Of a stretch of 49,675 nucleotides of DNA, positions 6,975-15,542 are shown one piece after another. The position numbers were made by a program, and so were the translations under genes. This stretch comes from an uncultured Lachnospiraceae bacterium (GTDB lineage Bacteria; Bacillota; Clostridia; Lachnospirales; Lachnospiraceae), in contig CALWLA010000017.1 of the NCBI GenBank assembly GCA_944381405.1, positions 1-49,675 of the forward strand, in the 5' to 3' direction. Each line of letters opens with the position of its first letter. Position 1 is the first letter of the stretch. The notes beneath the pieces are model-generated. The model did no database searches, was not told where the DNA came from, and saw nothing but the letters and a program-made list of their open reading frames with translations.

Positions 6975-7577
6975 TCAGCGGTACAGCTTTTTTTCCGCAA
7001 TATAGGAAAGGACGCGCTCCGGCACAAGCCCGCGGATATCGCCGCCCTTCCGTACCAGTTCCCGGATCATGGTAGAGGAGATCCGCTTGTTTTCACAGTG
7101 GATCTGCCGGATGTCGCAGCCGCTTTCCCGAAAGCGCTCCTGAAGCTCGGAGATCCCTGCCTGCAGTTCCTTTTCTCCAGCCCGTCCTGCGCAGAGGATC
7201 ACCGCATGCTGAAAGATCAGCTCCGGTTTGTACCAGGTCTTCATCTGCAAAAGGGAATCCGCTCCCAGGATGAAATAAAACCTCCGGTCTGGATAAGCTG
7301 CGGCAAGGGCCGTAAGGGTCTCCGCCGTATAGGTCCTGCCTTCCTTCCGTACCTCGTAGTCAGAGCAGACGAAGCCCGGCTTTCCGGCGATGCCGAGCCT
7401 TGTCATGAGAAGCCGTTCCTCTGCCGGCGTCACCTGTTTCTTTTCCTTAAAATAAGGCATGCCCGCAGGCATGAACCAGACCTCCGACAGGCCGTATTCC
7501 TCCATGGCCTGCCTGGCGATGTACAGATGGCCGTTGTGCAGGGGATCAAAGGTTCCGCCTATGATTCCGGTTTTCAA
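6975..7577 (-). CDS. nadD: Nicotinate-nucleotide adenylyltransferase
   Basis: A 200-residue nucleotidyltransferase with the N-terminal GGTFDPLHNGH motif (residues 8-18) and the later ISSTMIRE motif of NadD. It makes deamido-NAD from nicotinate mononucleotide and ATP in NAD synthesis. It overlaps the end of rsfS by 4 bp and ends the obg-yhbY-yqeK-rsfS-nadD run; in Bacillus nadD precedes yqeK, so the order is altered here. Confidence 0.94.
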   Translation of the reverse strand: MKTGIIGGTFDPLHNGHLYIARQAMEEYGLSEVWFMPAGMPYFKEKKQVTPAEERLLMTRLGIAGKPGFVCSDYEVRKEGRTYTAETLTALAAAYPDRRFYFILGADSLLQMKTWYKPELIFQHAVILCAGRAGEKELQAGISELQERFRESGCDIRQIHCENKRISSTMIRELVRKGGDIRGLVPERVLSYIAEKKLYR

Positions 7578-7939
7578 GACAGGGCCTCGATATCCACAAC
7601 AGTCTTGCCGTCCCGCCAGATCCGCTCGATGTCATAGAACAGACGGTTCTCCTTGTCGAAGATATGGATGATCACGTCGTTGTAATCCATCAGGATCCAG
7701 CCGGTTCCGTTCTTTCCCTCTGCCTGACGCAGGAAAAAGCCTTCCTTTGCCAGCTTTTCCTCTACATTGTCGCAAAGAGCTGCGGCCTGCTTCTGATTTT
7801 CTGCGGAAGCCACGATAAAATAGTCTGCCACTACGGAGACGCCGCTGATGTCGATGACGGTGATATCCGTGGCTTTCTTTTCGTCCAGGGCCTTGTAGGC
7901 CGTCTTTACCAGCTTAACGATGGATTCATGTTCAGTCAT
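7574..7939 (-). CDS. rsfS: Ribosome silencing factor RsfS
   Basis: A 121-residue protein of the RsfS/Iojap family (DITVIDISGVSVVADYFIVASAENQKQ, then GTGWILMDYNDVIIHIF). RsfS binds ribosomal protein L14 and blocks subunit joining when nutrients are short. It overlaps yqeK by 8 bp upstream and nadD by 4 bp downstream, so the three are translated as a coupled set. Confidence 0.94.
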   Translation of the reverse strand: MTEHESIVKLVKTAYKALDEKKATDITVIDISGVSVVADYFIVASAENQKQAAALCDNVEEKLAKEGFFLRQAEGKNGTGWILMDYNDVIIHIFDKENRLFYDIERIWRDGKTVVDIEALS

Positions 7940-8531
7940 TGGACTTTTTCCCCCTTATGATTTCTTCAAAATACCCCTTTGCCAAAAGCGTATCCGGATG
8001 GATATGGGACCGTTTTTTCAACAGATAGTCTACGGTGTCCGCAAGGATCTCCAGCATGCAGGCATCCAGGTCGGTAAATGCCAGCCTGCGGATCCTGGGC
8101 AGGTCCTCCGCCTTTGTGCGCCCCGGCTCGATATAATCCGCGATGAATACGATCTTTTCCAGCCTGGACATACCAGCCCTTCCGGTGGTGTGGAACTCCA
8201 CGGCGTTCAGCACATCCCCGTCCGTAACGCCGTACTTTTTTTCCGCCAGGATCCTGCCTGCCTTTGCGTGGAGCACCGCAGGGCTCAGGAGGATCTCCCG
8301 GCCAGGCTCCTGGCCGCTCTTTCTGTAGCGCATGAGCTGCTCTGCCTCTGTCCCGTACTTTGCGCAGTCGTGAAGGGTCCCCGCAAGCTCTGCTTTCAGA
8401 ATGTCCTCTCCGTGGCACATGGCCAGGGCCGCTGCCGTAAAGGCGACGCCCAGGGTGTGCTCATACCGTCCCGGATCCAGCTTTTTTTTTAGTTTTCTGC
8501 GTATTTCCTGTATCTCTGCGATCTCAGCCAT
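7932..8531 (-). CDS. yqeK: YqeK-type HD-domain Ap4A hydrolase
   Basis: A 199-residue HD-domain protein: GTLHDCAKYGT (HD motif, about residues 50-60), an upstream His in RYEHTLGVA and a downstream NAVEFHTTG. YqeK enzymes split diadenosine tetraphosphate to ADP and need a metal ion. It lies between yhbY (9-bp gap) and rsfS (8-bp overlap), its usual neighbourhood. Confidence 0.92.
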   Translation of the reverse strand: MAEIAEIQEIRRKLKKKLDPGRYEHTLGVAFTAAALAMCHGEDILKAELAGTLHDCAKYGTEAEQLMRYRKSGQEPGREILLSPAVLHAKAGRILAEKKYGVTDGDVLNAVEFHTTGRAGMSRLEKIVFIADYIEPGRTKAEDLPRIRRLAFTDLDACMLEILADTVDYLLKKRSHIHPDTLLAKGYFEEIIRGKKSND

Positions 8532-8540
8532 GGTTCTTCC

Positions 8541-8846
8541 TTACTCCGAAAGCTCGATCTTCCGTTTCTTGGGATCCTTCTGAAAACGGAACAGCACGAT
8601 CTTTCTGCCCACCACCTGGACGACCTGGGAATGGGTGCGTTCCGCCAGGACCTCTGCCAGCTGATTTCTGTCGTCATCACAGTTCTTCAGCACATTGATC
8701 TTGATAAGCTCCCTTTTTTCCAGAGCCTCGTCCACCGCCTTGGTGAACTCCGGCGTCAGGGATTCCTTCCCCAGCTGAAAAATGGGATCGATGTTCATAG
8801 CCAGGCCCTTCAGCCTGCTGCGTTCCTTACTAGTCATAATATTCAA
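8541..8846 (-). CDS. yhbY: YhbY-type CRM-domain RNA-binding protein
   Basis: A protein of about 100 residues with the CRM/YhbY fold pattern (SKERSRLKGLA, LGKESLTPEF, ending VGRKIVLFR). Relatives bind pre-50S ribosomal particles. The start overlaps the end of obg by 17 bp; the ATG three codons further in (MTSKERSR) is equally possible. Confidence 0.9.
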   Translation of the reverse strand: MNIMTSKERSRLKGLAMNIDPIFQLGKESLTPEFTKAVDEALEKRELIKINVLKNCDDDRNQLAEVLAERTHSQVVQVVGRKIVLFRFQKDPKKRKIELSE

Positions 8847-10119
8847 ACTCCATTCCCGCCACTCTGACGGTATCTCCTTCCGACAGTCCCAGAGCCTTGA
8901 GGCTGTCGATGATGCCCTGTTCCTTCATATAATTCTGGAAGAACAGGAAGCCCCGTTCGGATTCCAGATTGGTGTAGCCCAGCATTTTTTCCACCCGCTG
9001 GCCCTCCACCACATAAAGGCCCTCAGCCTCTTTATAGACATTGAGGGGTAGCTCATCGAAACGATGGGCCTCTACGTCGTATTCCTTTTCGTAGACCTTC
9101 GTATGGCCCTCGGTTTGGGAAAGCAGCTCCGCCACATGATTCAAAAGCTCCGGTACGCCTTTTTTCGTCACGGCGGAAATGGGGAATACCTGGATTCCCC
9201 TTGGCTCGCAGTACCGGCGGATGCGCTCCACCGGATCTTCCTGCCCCTCCTCCGGCACATAGGCGTCCATCTTGTTGGCAGCGACCACCATGGGACGCTT
9301 CAAAAGCTCCGGATCATAGGCGGAAAGCTCGGCTTCGATCTTTTCCATATCGGAAACAGGATCCCGGCCCTCGGTCCCGGCAGCGTCCACCACATGTACC
9401 AGCACCCGGCATCGGTCGATGTGACGCAGAAAATCATGTCCAAGACCAACGCCCTGGGAAGCCCCCTCGATGAGTCCCGGGATGTCCGCCATCACAAAGG
9501 AAGCTCCGCTGGGGAGATCCACGACTCCCAGGTGGGGCGTGATGGTGGTGAAATGGTAGTTAGCGATCTGGGGCCGGGCATTGGAGGAAACAGAGATCAG
9601 GGTGGACTTTCCCACGTTAGGGAAGCCCACAAGGCCTACATCAGCGATGACCTTCAGTTCCAGGGTCACATAAAGCTCCTGACCAGGCTTTCCGGGCTGC
9701 GCGTATTTTGGCGCCTGCATGGTGGCGGTGGCAAAATGCTGGTTTCCCAGTCCCCCTTTTCCGCCCTTAAGGATCACCTCCCGGAGATTGTCTCCGGACA
9801 TATCCGTGATGACTTTTCCGCTTTCCGCTTCCCGTACCAGGGTCCCGTAGGGCACCTTTACCACCAGGCTTTTTCCGTCCTTGCCGTGGCAGCGCTTTTT
9901 TCCGCCCTCTTCTCCGTCCTCAGCGATATATTTGCGGCGGTGCCGGAAATCCGACAGGGTATTGAGCCCCCGGTCCACCTCAAAGATCAGGTCGCCGCCC
10001 TTGCCGCCGTCCCCTCCGTCAGGGCCGCCGTTTGGCACATAAAGCTCCCTGCGGAAGGATACATGGCCGTCGCCGCCCTTGCCGCTCCGCAGATAGATTT
10101 TCGCCGTATCAGCAAACAT
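8830..10119 (-). CDS. obg: GTPase Obg (CgtA)
   Basis: A 429-residue protein with the three Obg parts: the glycine-rich Obg fold (residues 1-158), a GTPase domain with G1 GFPNVGKST, G3 DIPGLIEGA and G4 NKMD, and the C-terminal OCT domain (about 345-429). Obg is an essential GTPase of 50S assembly and stress signalling. It follows L27, separated by a terminator-like hairpin, and overlaps yhbY. Confidence 0.96.
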   Translation of the reverse strand: MFADTAKIYLRSGKGGDGHVSFRRELYVPNGGPDGGDGGKGGDLIFEVDRGLNTLSDFRHRRKYIAEDGEEGGKKRCHGKDGKSLVVKVPYGTLVREAESGKVITDMSGDNLREVILKGGKGGLGNQHFATATMQAPKYAQPGKPGQELYVTLELKVIADVGLVGFPNVGKSTLISVSSNARPQIANYHFTTITPHLGVVDLPSGASFVMADIPGLIEGASQGVGLGHDFLRHIDRCRVLVHVVDAAGTEGRDPVSDMEKIEAELSAYDPELLKRPMVVAANKMDAYVPEEGQEDPVERIRRYCEPRGIQVFPISAVTKKGVPELLNHVAELLSQTEGHTKVYEKEYDVEAHRFDELPLNVYKEAEGLYVVEGQRVEKMLGYTNLESERGFLFFQNYMKEQGIIDSLKALGLSEGDTVRVAGMEFEYYD

Positions 10120-10133
10120 TTCCTTCCTCCGAT

Positions 10134-10178
10134 ATAAAATTGGGACTGTGCAGATGCGTTTTTATCCCACAGTCCCAA
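10134..10178 (-). terminator. Terminator between rpmA and obg
   Basis: On the minus strand TTGGGACTGTG pairs perfectly with CACAGTCCCAA (11 bp) and is followed by TTTTAT. It lies between L27 and obg, so it probably ends most rplU-rpmA transcripts, with read-through supplying obg. Confidence 0.75.
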
Positions 10179-10210
10179 CTCATAAATAAGCAATATTCCA
10201 GTGCAGAAGC

Positions 10211-10480
10211 TTAATCAGCAGCTGCTGTCTCAGGGTATACGGAAACCTGCTTGCGGTCTCTGCCCTTTCTCTCGTATCTTACGGTACCGTCAACCTTGGC
10301 GAACAGGGTATCATCCTTGCCGATGCCCACGTTCACACCCGGATGGATGTGAGTTCCGCGCTGTCTGTAAAGGATGTTGCCGGCAAGTACGAACTGACCG
10401 TCGGAGCGCTTTGCTCCAAGACGCTGGGAATTACTGTCTCTTCCGTTCTTGGTAGAACCCATACCTTTTTTATGAGCCAT
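10211..10480 (-). CDS. rpmA: 50S ribosomal protein L27, without N-terminal extension
   Basis: An 89-residue L27 with the typical [13 protein letters not shown] start. The mature N-terminus of L27 reaches toward the peptidyl transferase centre. In most Firmicutes L27 is made with an extra FxxxF-type leader that the protease Prp removes. Here the protein begins MAHKKG, and TAA stands directly before the ATG in frame, so no leader is encoded. The prp (ysxB) gene usually found between rplU and rpmA is also missing: the gap is 47 bp. Confidence 0.96.
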   Translation of the reverse strand: MAHKKGMGSTKNGRDSNSQRLGAKRSDGQFVLAGNILYRQRGTHIHPGVNVGIGKDDTLFAKVDGTVRYERKGRDRKQVSVYPETAAAD

Positions 10481-10527
10481 TTATAACACCTCCCTTGTGT
10501 CCTTTCTGATGGATGCAACCGCACCCG

Positions 10528-10836
10528 TTACTTGCAGATCTCTTCGATCTTCACTTCCGTGAAAAGCTGTCTGTGGCCGTTCTTCTTGTGGTAACCGGTC
10601 TTTCTCTTGTACTTGTAAACGATCACCTTTCTGGCCTTGCCGTTCTTGGTAACGGTTGCCTTTACGGATGCGCCCTCAACGTAAGGATTTCCGACAGTTA
10701 CACCGTCGTCGCCCACAAGAAGCACCTTGTCGAAGGTTACCTGAGAGCCTTCCTCGGCTCCAAGCTTTTCTACACGAATGACATCTCCTGCGGCTACCTT
10801 GTACTGCTTTCCGCCCGTTGCAATAATAGCGTACAT
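10528..10836 (-). CDS. rplU: 50S ribosomal protein L21
   Basis: A 102-residue L21 ([14 protein letters not shown]..., [15 protein letters not shown] near the end), the normal length. It binds 23S rRNA on the outside of the 50S subunit. It heads the rplU-rpmA-obg run behind a strong promoter and a leader of about 80 nt. Confidence 0.96.
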   Translation of the reverse strand: MYAIIATGGKQYKVAAGDVIRVEKLGAEEGSQVTFDKVLLVGDDGVTVGNPYVEGASVKATVTKNGKARKVIVYKYKRKTGYHKKNGHRQLFTEVKIEEICK

Positions 10837-10914
10837 ATGGTACCTCCTTCATCATTACTCGCTAATTTTGGTGGCATCAAAAAAGATGCGCTTAAACCTA
10901 GTTATGCGGCATAC
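10837..10914 (-). promoter_or_regulatory. rplU leader RNA
   Basis: From the predicted start site to the ATG the leader is about 80 nt and contains a small hairpin, GCATC/GATGC around a T-rich loop (near 10880-10895), then an AGGAGG-type ribosome site. Firmicutes often have an L21 leader motif here; I cannot confirm that this one matches. Confidence 0.35.
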
Positions 10915-10920
10915 TGGGAT

Positions 10921-10949
10921 ATAATAGCAAATCGCCTGCCTTCTGTCAA
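10921..10949 (-). promoter_or_regulatory. SigA-type promoter of rplU-rpmA-obg
   Basis: A perfect TTGACA (10949-10944), a 17-bp spacer and TATTAT (10926-10921) on the minus strand, as expected for a strongly expressed ribosomal protein operon. Confidence 0.85.
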
Positions 10950-10986
10950 GTGGTTTCCCTTTATTTCTCCCGCGTTTCCGCCGGAT

Positions 10987-11532
10987 CTATGCCGGACCTT
11001 TTTCATCCCTTGCGGAAAGGTCCTTTGCAAGAGGTTCCAGGTAATGGCACAGATACTCGCCCTTCCGGAAAATCGGGAGGCTCCGGTCCATTTCCTCGTA
11101 AGTAAAGGACTTTCTCCCCCCGGCCTCCATCCGCTGCCAGAAGCGGTACACCTCTGAAAAGGGAAGATAATACATTTCCTCCCGTTTCGTGAAATACAGG
11201 ATGATGAAGGCGATGCCCTGCTGTTTTTCAAAGGCCTCCATGAAAGCGATCTGATGGCTGTGAACGTTCTGCAGGGGGAAGGTGTCCTGGGCGCATTCCT
11301 TTGCATCGAAGCACACCGGCACCCCCTGGACGGAACCGATGTAATCCACCGTACTCTTCTGGTCGAAATAAGCCAGGGTGATCTGCCGTTCCTTGTTCAT
11401 CTCCACCGGAGTGATGGGGGTAGGGATCTTCTGGATCAGGGCCAGGCCGTTCTGCCGGTAGGCCTCGTTGGTGCGGTTCACCATATCCTCCAGCATGGAT
11501 CCCCGGAGTCCATGTCCCTTCCAGGCGGCCAT
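10987..11532 (-). CDS. recU: Holliday junction resolvase RecU
   Basis: A 181-residue protein matching RecU: GSMLEDMVNRTNEAYRQ and KIPTPITPV near the N-terminus, DYIGSVQGVPVCFDAKE as the nuclease core (Asp and Glu/Lys metal-site residues), then HQIAFMEAF. RecU cuts Holliday junctions in Firmicutes, in place of RuvC. The ATG directly follows the trpS stop (TAAATG), so translation is likely coupled. Confidence 0.9.
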   Translation of the reverse strand: MAAWKGHGLRGSMLEDMVNRTNEAYRQNGLALIQKIPTPITPVEMNKERQITLAYFDQKSTVDYIGSVQGVPVCFDAKECAQDTFPLQNVHSHQIAFMEAFEKQQGIAFIILYFTKREEMYYLPFSEVYRFWQRMEAGGRKSFTYEEMDRSLPIFRKGEYLCHYLEPLAKDLSARDEKGPA

Positions 11533-12648
11533 TTAAGCCTTTCCTGCGGGATGGCGTTCCATCCACTCCGAGATCAGAGCGTTGTTGTCGAAGTAATTGA
11601 TCTTCATGGCGGCCCTTACCTCTTCCAGGGTCTCCTGGGTCTTTTTTCTGGCCCGTTCCGTTCCCTCCCGAAGGATCTCATAGACTCCGGGAATATCCGC
11701 TTCCCAGCGGGCCCTGCGCTCCCGGATGGGGTCCAGCTCCTCGTTCAGCACTTTTTCCAGGAACTTCTTGCACTTCACATCCCCGAGGCCGCCCCGGCGG
11801 TAGTGATCCTTCATCTGGGCAAGGTTTTCGTAATCCGGCAGATACCGCTGGAAATGCCCATCCGTGGCAAAGGCGTCCAGATAAGTGAACACGGCGTTTC
11901 CCTCCACCTGTCCCGGGTCCGAGATGTTGATATGGTTGGGGTCCGTGAACATGGACATGACGCTCTTGTGCAGCGCCTCCCTGCTATCGGAAAGGTAGAT
12001 GCAGTTGCCCAGGGATTTGCTCATTTTCGCCTTGCCGTCGGTTCCCGGAAGCCTGCGGCAGGTTTCGTTGTCGTTCAGCATGATCCTGGGATCCACCAGC
12101 ACTTCTCCATAGGTGCTGTTGAATTTGTGGACGATCTCCCGGCACTGCTCCAGCATGGGCATCTGGTCCTCTCCCACCGGCACGCAGTTTGCCTTGAAGG
12201 CAGTGATGTCAGCAGCCTGGGAAATGGGATAGGTGTAAAAGCCCACGGGGATTCCCTCGCCGCCCTTGTCGAAGCCCCTCATGCGGATTTCCGTCTTGAC
12301 AGTGGGATTCCGTTCCAGCCTTGCGGTGGTCACCAGATTCATATAATAAAAGCTCAGCTCCGTCAGGGCCGGAAGGGCAGACTGGATGCAGATGGTGGTC
12401 TTCTCCGGATCGATGCCGCAGCTTAAATAATCCAGGGCCACCTCGATGATGTTGTCTCGGATCTTCTGGGGATTGTCCGCATTGTCTGTCAGGGCCTGGG
12501 CGTCGGCGATGAGGATATAGATCTCATCATAAGCGCCGCTCTCCTGCAGCGCCACCCGGCGCTTCAGGGAACCTACATAATGTCCGATGTGGAGCTTGCC
12601 CGTAGGCCGGTCTCCCGTAAGGATGATGTTTTTCTGTTTTTCAGCCAT
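11533..12648 (-). CDS. trpS: Tryptophan-tRNA ligase
   Basis: A 371-residue class I synthetase with the HIGH motif exactly present (residues 20-23) and KMSKS (208-212). It charges tRNA-Trp. It has an insert of basic sequence ([10 protein letters not shown], near 123-132) compared with the shortest bacterial forms. The 85-bp gap upstream is too short for a T-box leader. recU follows with no gap. Confidence 0.95.
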   Translation of the reverse strand: MAEKQKNIILTGDRPTGKLHIGHYVGSLKRRVALQESGAYDEIYILIADAQALTDNADNPQKIRDNIIEVALDYLSCGIDPEKTTICIQSALPALTELSFYYMNLVTTARLERNPTVKTEIRMRGFDKGGEGIPVGFYTYPISQAADITAFKANCVPVGEDQMPMLEQCREIVHKFNSTYGEVLVDPRIMLNDNETCRRLPGTDGKAKMSKSLGNCIYLSDSREALHKSVMSMFTDPNHINISDPGQVEGNAVFTYLDAFATDGHFQRYLPDYENLAQMKDHYRRGGLGDVKCKKFLEKVLNEELDPIRERRARWEADIPGVYEILREGTERARKKTQETLEEVRAAMKINYFDNNALISEWMERHPAGKA

Positions 12649-12733
12649 GTTCGTATATCTCCTGCTTTTTCTTTATAAAAAGTCTCTTATTCCTTCTTCA
12701 GACCCCGGGCCGCCAAGGCGCCGGGGAGGCTCT

Positions 12734-13618
12734 TCAGGCCCCGGACCGTCCTTCCTCCCGGATGGAAAGAAAGGCCGCCAAGTTCCCCCGTTTTTCGCCA
12801 TGCCTGCGGTGGGACCAGAACACCTCCGGATTGCACCTGGTACAGAGGTTGGTGGTAACGATGTTTTCCCGCCGCACCCCTGCGGACAGAAGGATCAGCT
12901 CGTTGGCCCGCCAGAGATCGATGTGATATTTCTCTCCGGCCTCTGTCCGGAAGGGCCCGAAGACCACCTCCGCCTGATGCGCCTGAAAGGCATCCCGGAA
13001 GGCCTCAGCCACCTCAGGTCCCACCTCAAAGCAGTCCCTGCAGATGCTGGGCCCGATGCAGCAGATCAGATCCTCCGGCCGGCTACCGTAAAGCTCTGAA
13101 AGACGCTGTACCGTAAGCGCTCCCATTCTGCCGGCAGTTCCCCGCCAGCCGCTGTGGGAAAGGCCTATGGCCCGCTTTACGGGATCCGCGATGTAAAGGG
13201 GCACGCAGTCCGCGTAAAAGGTCACTAAGGTAAGCCCCGGCACCCGGGTCACCAGGCCGTCCACGTCCCGGTAGTCCCGCTGCCGCAGCACCCCTTTTCC
13301 CAGATCCGCCTCGGTGGCCTCCCGGATATTGAGGGTATGGGTCTGCCAGGACAGCACCATCCGTTCCGGAGCTAGGCCCGCAGCCCTCCCCAGGCGGCGA
13401 TAATTTTCCAACACATGCTCCGGCGTCTCTCCGGGCTTTGTGAAAGTCAGATTCATACTGGACAGATGTCCTTCCGATACGCCGCCCAGCCTGGTGGAAA
13501 AGGCATTTTGAAAAAGCCCTGTTTCATCCAGCCTGCGAAAGCTCAGATAAGGGGTCTCTCCCTCTTCATGGAGGCAGAACACCTGATCCTGATTTTTATA
13601 TTGAAGCGGTAAATGCAT
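12734..13618 (-). CDS. pgeF: PgeF/YfiH-type multicopper polyphenol oxidoreductase (purine nucleoside phosphorylase)
   Basis: A DUF152 (YfiH) protein with the zinc-site pattern: His in LSWQTHTLN, Cys in YADCVPLYI, and His in LSHSGWRGT, followed by CIGPSIC. Members act as purine nucleoside phosphorylase/adenosine deaminase or edit cell-wall precursors. The start is placed at ATG 13618 (294 residues, MHLPLQYK), which still overlaps yraN by 23 bp; the frame could open 21 codons earlier but would run deeper into yraN. A GC-rich hairpin without a T run follows the gene (near 12700-12725). Confidence 0.86.
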   Translation of the reverse strand: MHLPLQYKNQDQVFCLHEEGETPYLSFRRLDETGLFQNAFSTRLGGVSEGHLSSMNLTFTKPGETPEHVLENYRRLGRAAGLAPERMVLSWQTHTLNIREATEADLGKGVLRQRDYRDVDGLVTRVPGLTLVTFYADCVPLYIADPVKRAIGLSHSGWRGTAGRMGALTVQRLSELYGSRPEDLICCIGPSICRDCFEVGPEVAEAFRDAFQAHQAEVVFGPFRTEAGEKYHIDLWRANELILLSAGVRRENIVTTNLCTRCNPEVFWSHRRHGEKRGNLAAFLSIREEGRSGA

Positions 13619-13949
13619 TTCTGATGATCCTGATCCTTCCGCCAAGTATTTCCGCAATGTCAAACCGTACCGGACGGTCAAAAAGCCTCTTTTCCTGCAG
13701 ATACAGCGCCGCCGTCCGGAGTATGCGCTGCTGCTTTTTCCGATCCACCGCCTGGGAGGGGTATCCGTAGGCGGCGCTTTTACGGTATTTCACCTCGATA
13801 AAGACCAGGGTGCCGTCTGGCTCCTCCGCCACCAGATCGATCTCCCCGGTGGGTCTTCGATAATTGGCGGCAAGGATCCGGCATCCCTGTTCCTGCAAAA
13901 ACAAGGCGGCAAGCCGTTCATAAGCCTCGCCCCGGGCGCGGTTATTCAC
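13596..13949 (-). CDS. yraN: UPF0102 family protein YraN (endonuclease-like)
   Basis: A 117-residue protein of the YraN family: RARGEAYERLAALFL, YRRPTGEIDLVAEE and LVFIEVKYR give the PD-(D/E)xK-type nuclease pattern, with Asp and ExK in place. Its role is not well established; it is nearly always next to rnhB, as here (8-bp overlap). Confidence 0.9.
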   Translation of the reverse strand: MNNRARGEAYERLAALFLQEQGCRILAANYRRPTGEIDLVAEEPDGTLVFIEVKYRKSAAYGYPSQAVDRKKQQRILRTAALYLQEKRLFDRPVRFDIAEILGGRIRIIRNAFTASI

Positions 13950-14643
13950 CCCGCACCTCGAAGTGGCTGAGAAAACTCACCCTGTGAATAGGGGTTTTCC
14001 CCAGCGTCCTCAGGGCTTCGATATGTTCCTTCGTGCCATAACCCTTGTTTTTGGCAAATCCATAGCCTGGATACTGCCGGTCGTATTCGTACATCATATG
14101 ATCCCTGGTCACCTTTGCCAGGATGGAGGCCGCGGCGATGGCGCCGCAGCAGCCGTCTCCCCCCACCAGACAACGCTGGGGCTGGGACAGCTCCGGAATG
14201 GGCCGGTTTCCGTCTACCAGCACCAGCATGTCCTTTTCCAGCTCTGGAAAAGGCAGCCCGGTCTTTTGGGAAAGCATCTCCCTGCAGCCTGCAAGAGCGG
14301 CCTTCATGGCCTCAAAGGTTGCCCCAAGGATATTGATCTCGTCGATACGGGGCGCATGGACGATTCCGATTCCATAGCCCAGAGCCTGCTCCCGGATCTC
14401 CCCAAAGAGCTGTTCCCGCCTCTGTTCCGAAAGCTTTTTGGAATCCTTCAGATATAAAAGCCGTGCCTCCGGAGGCAGCACGCAGGCCGCAGCTACCACC
14501 GGGCCGCACAAGGGCCCCCTTCCTGCCTCGTCGATTCCGGCCGCAAAAAGATACCCTTCCTGCCGGCAGGCTTCCTCTATGGCAGAAAGCGCCTGAATCC
14601 GCAGAAGCTCCTTTTCCAGCCGTTCTCCTGAAAGCCCTCTCAT
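13942..14643 (-). CDS. rnhB: Ribonuclease HII
   Basis: A 233-residue RNase HII with AGIDEAGRGPLCGPV (catalytic Asp38 and Glu39), LVDGNRPIP, and ASILAKVTRDHMM. It removes ribonucleotides from RNA-DNA hybrids. It overlaps rbgA by 4 bp and yraN by 8 bp, part of the conserved rbgA-rnhB-yraN run. Confidence 0.95.
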   Translation of the reverse strand: MRGLSGERLEKELLRIQALSAIEEACRQEGYLFAAGIDEAGRGPLCGPVVAAACVLPPEARLLYLKDSKKLSEQRREQLFGEIREQALGYGIGIVHAPRIDEINILGATFEAMKAALAGCREMLSQKTGLPFPELEKDMLVLVDGNRPIPELSQPQRCLVGGDGCCGAIAAASILAKVTRDHMMYEYDRQYPGYGFAKNKGYGTKEHIEALRTLGKTPIHRVSFLSHFEVRGE

Positions 14644-15542
14644 GATTCCGGCCTTTCCAGGCTGATCTTTCCCAGCCTTCCGCTGCGGAAATCCTCGATG
14701 AGGATACGGGAAGCCCGCTCATAATCCGGCTCTCCGCCCCGCTTCACGCATTTGCGTTTTTCAGCAGCCAGGGACAGAGCGCCAAGGGCTCTGCGGTCAA
14801 GTCCCAGCACCTCCGGAAGCGCATCCGAGTCCAGAAGTGTCTGAAGCTCTTCCCCCGTGAAGCCGTAGCGCTCCTGAAGGGCTCCGGGATAGGATGCCTG
14901 CAGCAGGGCGCAGAGCTTCATGGAAAGCTCCTCAGGATTTAAGATGTTGTCGTTGATTGCGCCGATCATGGCCAGATGCAGCCCAACGGTCTCGTCCTCG
15001 AATTTTGGCCACAAAACCCCTGGGGTATCCAACAGGAGAAATTCCTGATTCACTGTAAGCCACTGGTTTCCCTTTGTGACGCCAGGCTTGTCTCCGGTCT
15101 TTGCGGAGGCCTTTCCCACCAGTGAATTGATAAAGGTGGACTTTCCCACGTTTGGAATGCCGCAGACCATGGCCTTTGCCGCCCGGCGCTGGGTAAGGCC
15201 CTTTTTCCGGTCCCTCTCCCACTTTTCGGCGCAGAGCCTTGCCGCCGCCTGCCGCACCAGGCCGATGCCGTCCCGCTTTCTGGAATCCAGCGCCACCACC
15301 TCGCAGCCCTGGCTGCGGAATTCCCTGATCCAAAGTCCCGTCACCCCATCGTCCGCAAGATCGGCTTTGTTCAGGAGCACCAGCCGTTTTTTTCCTGCGG
15401 TGAGCTTCCGGATGTCCGGATTTTCCGTGGATCTGGGAGCTCTGGCGTCCAGAAGCTCGATGACCATGTCCACCAGCTTCACGTCCCCTGCCATATTTCG
15501 TTTTGCCCGGGTCATATGCCCGGGATACCACTGTATATTCAT
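14640..15542 (-). CDS. rbgA: Ribosome biogenesis GTPase RbgA (YlqF)
   Basis: A 300-residue circularly permuted GTPase: the NKADL motif (G4) precedes GIPNVGKSTF (G1) and DTPGVLWPK (G3). RbgA acts in late 50S assembly, helping L16 incorporation. The start is ATG 15542 (MNIQWYPGHM, the family's conserved beginning), which shares one base with the stop of the signal peptidase gene (TGATG). Confidence 0.95.
   Translation of the reverse strand: MNIQWYPGHMTRAKRNMAGDVKLVDMVIELLDARAPRSTENPDIRKLTAGKKRLVLLNKADLADDGVTGLWIREFRSQGCEVVALDSRKRDGIGLVRQAAARLCAEKWERDRKKGLTQRRAAKAMVCGIPNVGKSTFINSLVGKASAKTGDKPGVTKGNQWLTVNQEFLLLDTPGVLWPKFEDETVGLHLAMIGAINDNILNPEELSMKLCALLQASYPGALQERYGFTGEELQTLLDSDALPEVLGLDRRALGALSLAAEKRKCVKRGGEPDYERASRILIEDFRSGRLGKISLERPES

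Noticed and set aside
12649-12733. T-box leader for trpS
   Set aside because: The gap is only 85 bp and has no specifier loop or T-box consensus; the hairpin there is GC-rich and belongs to the end of pgeF.
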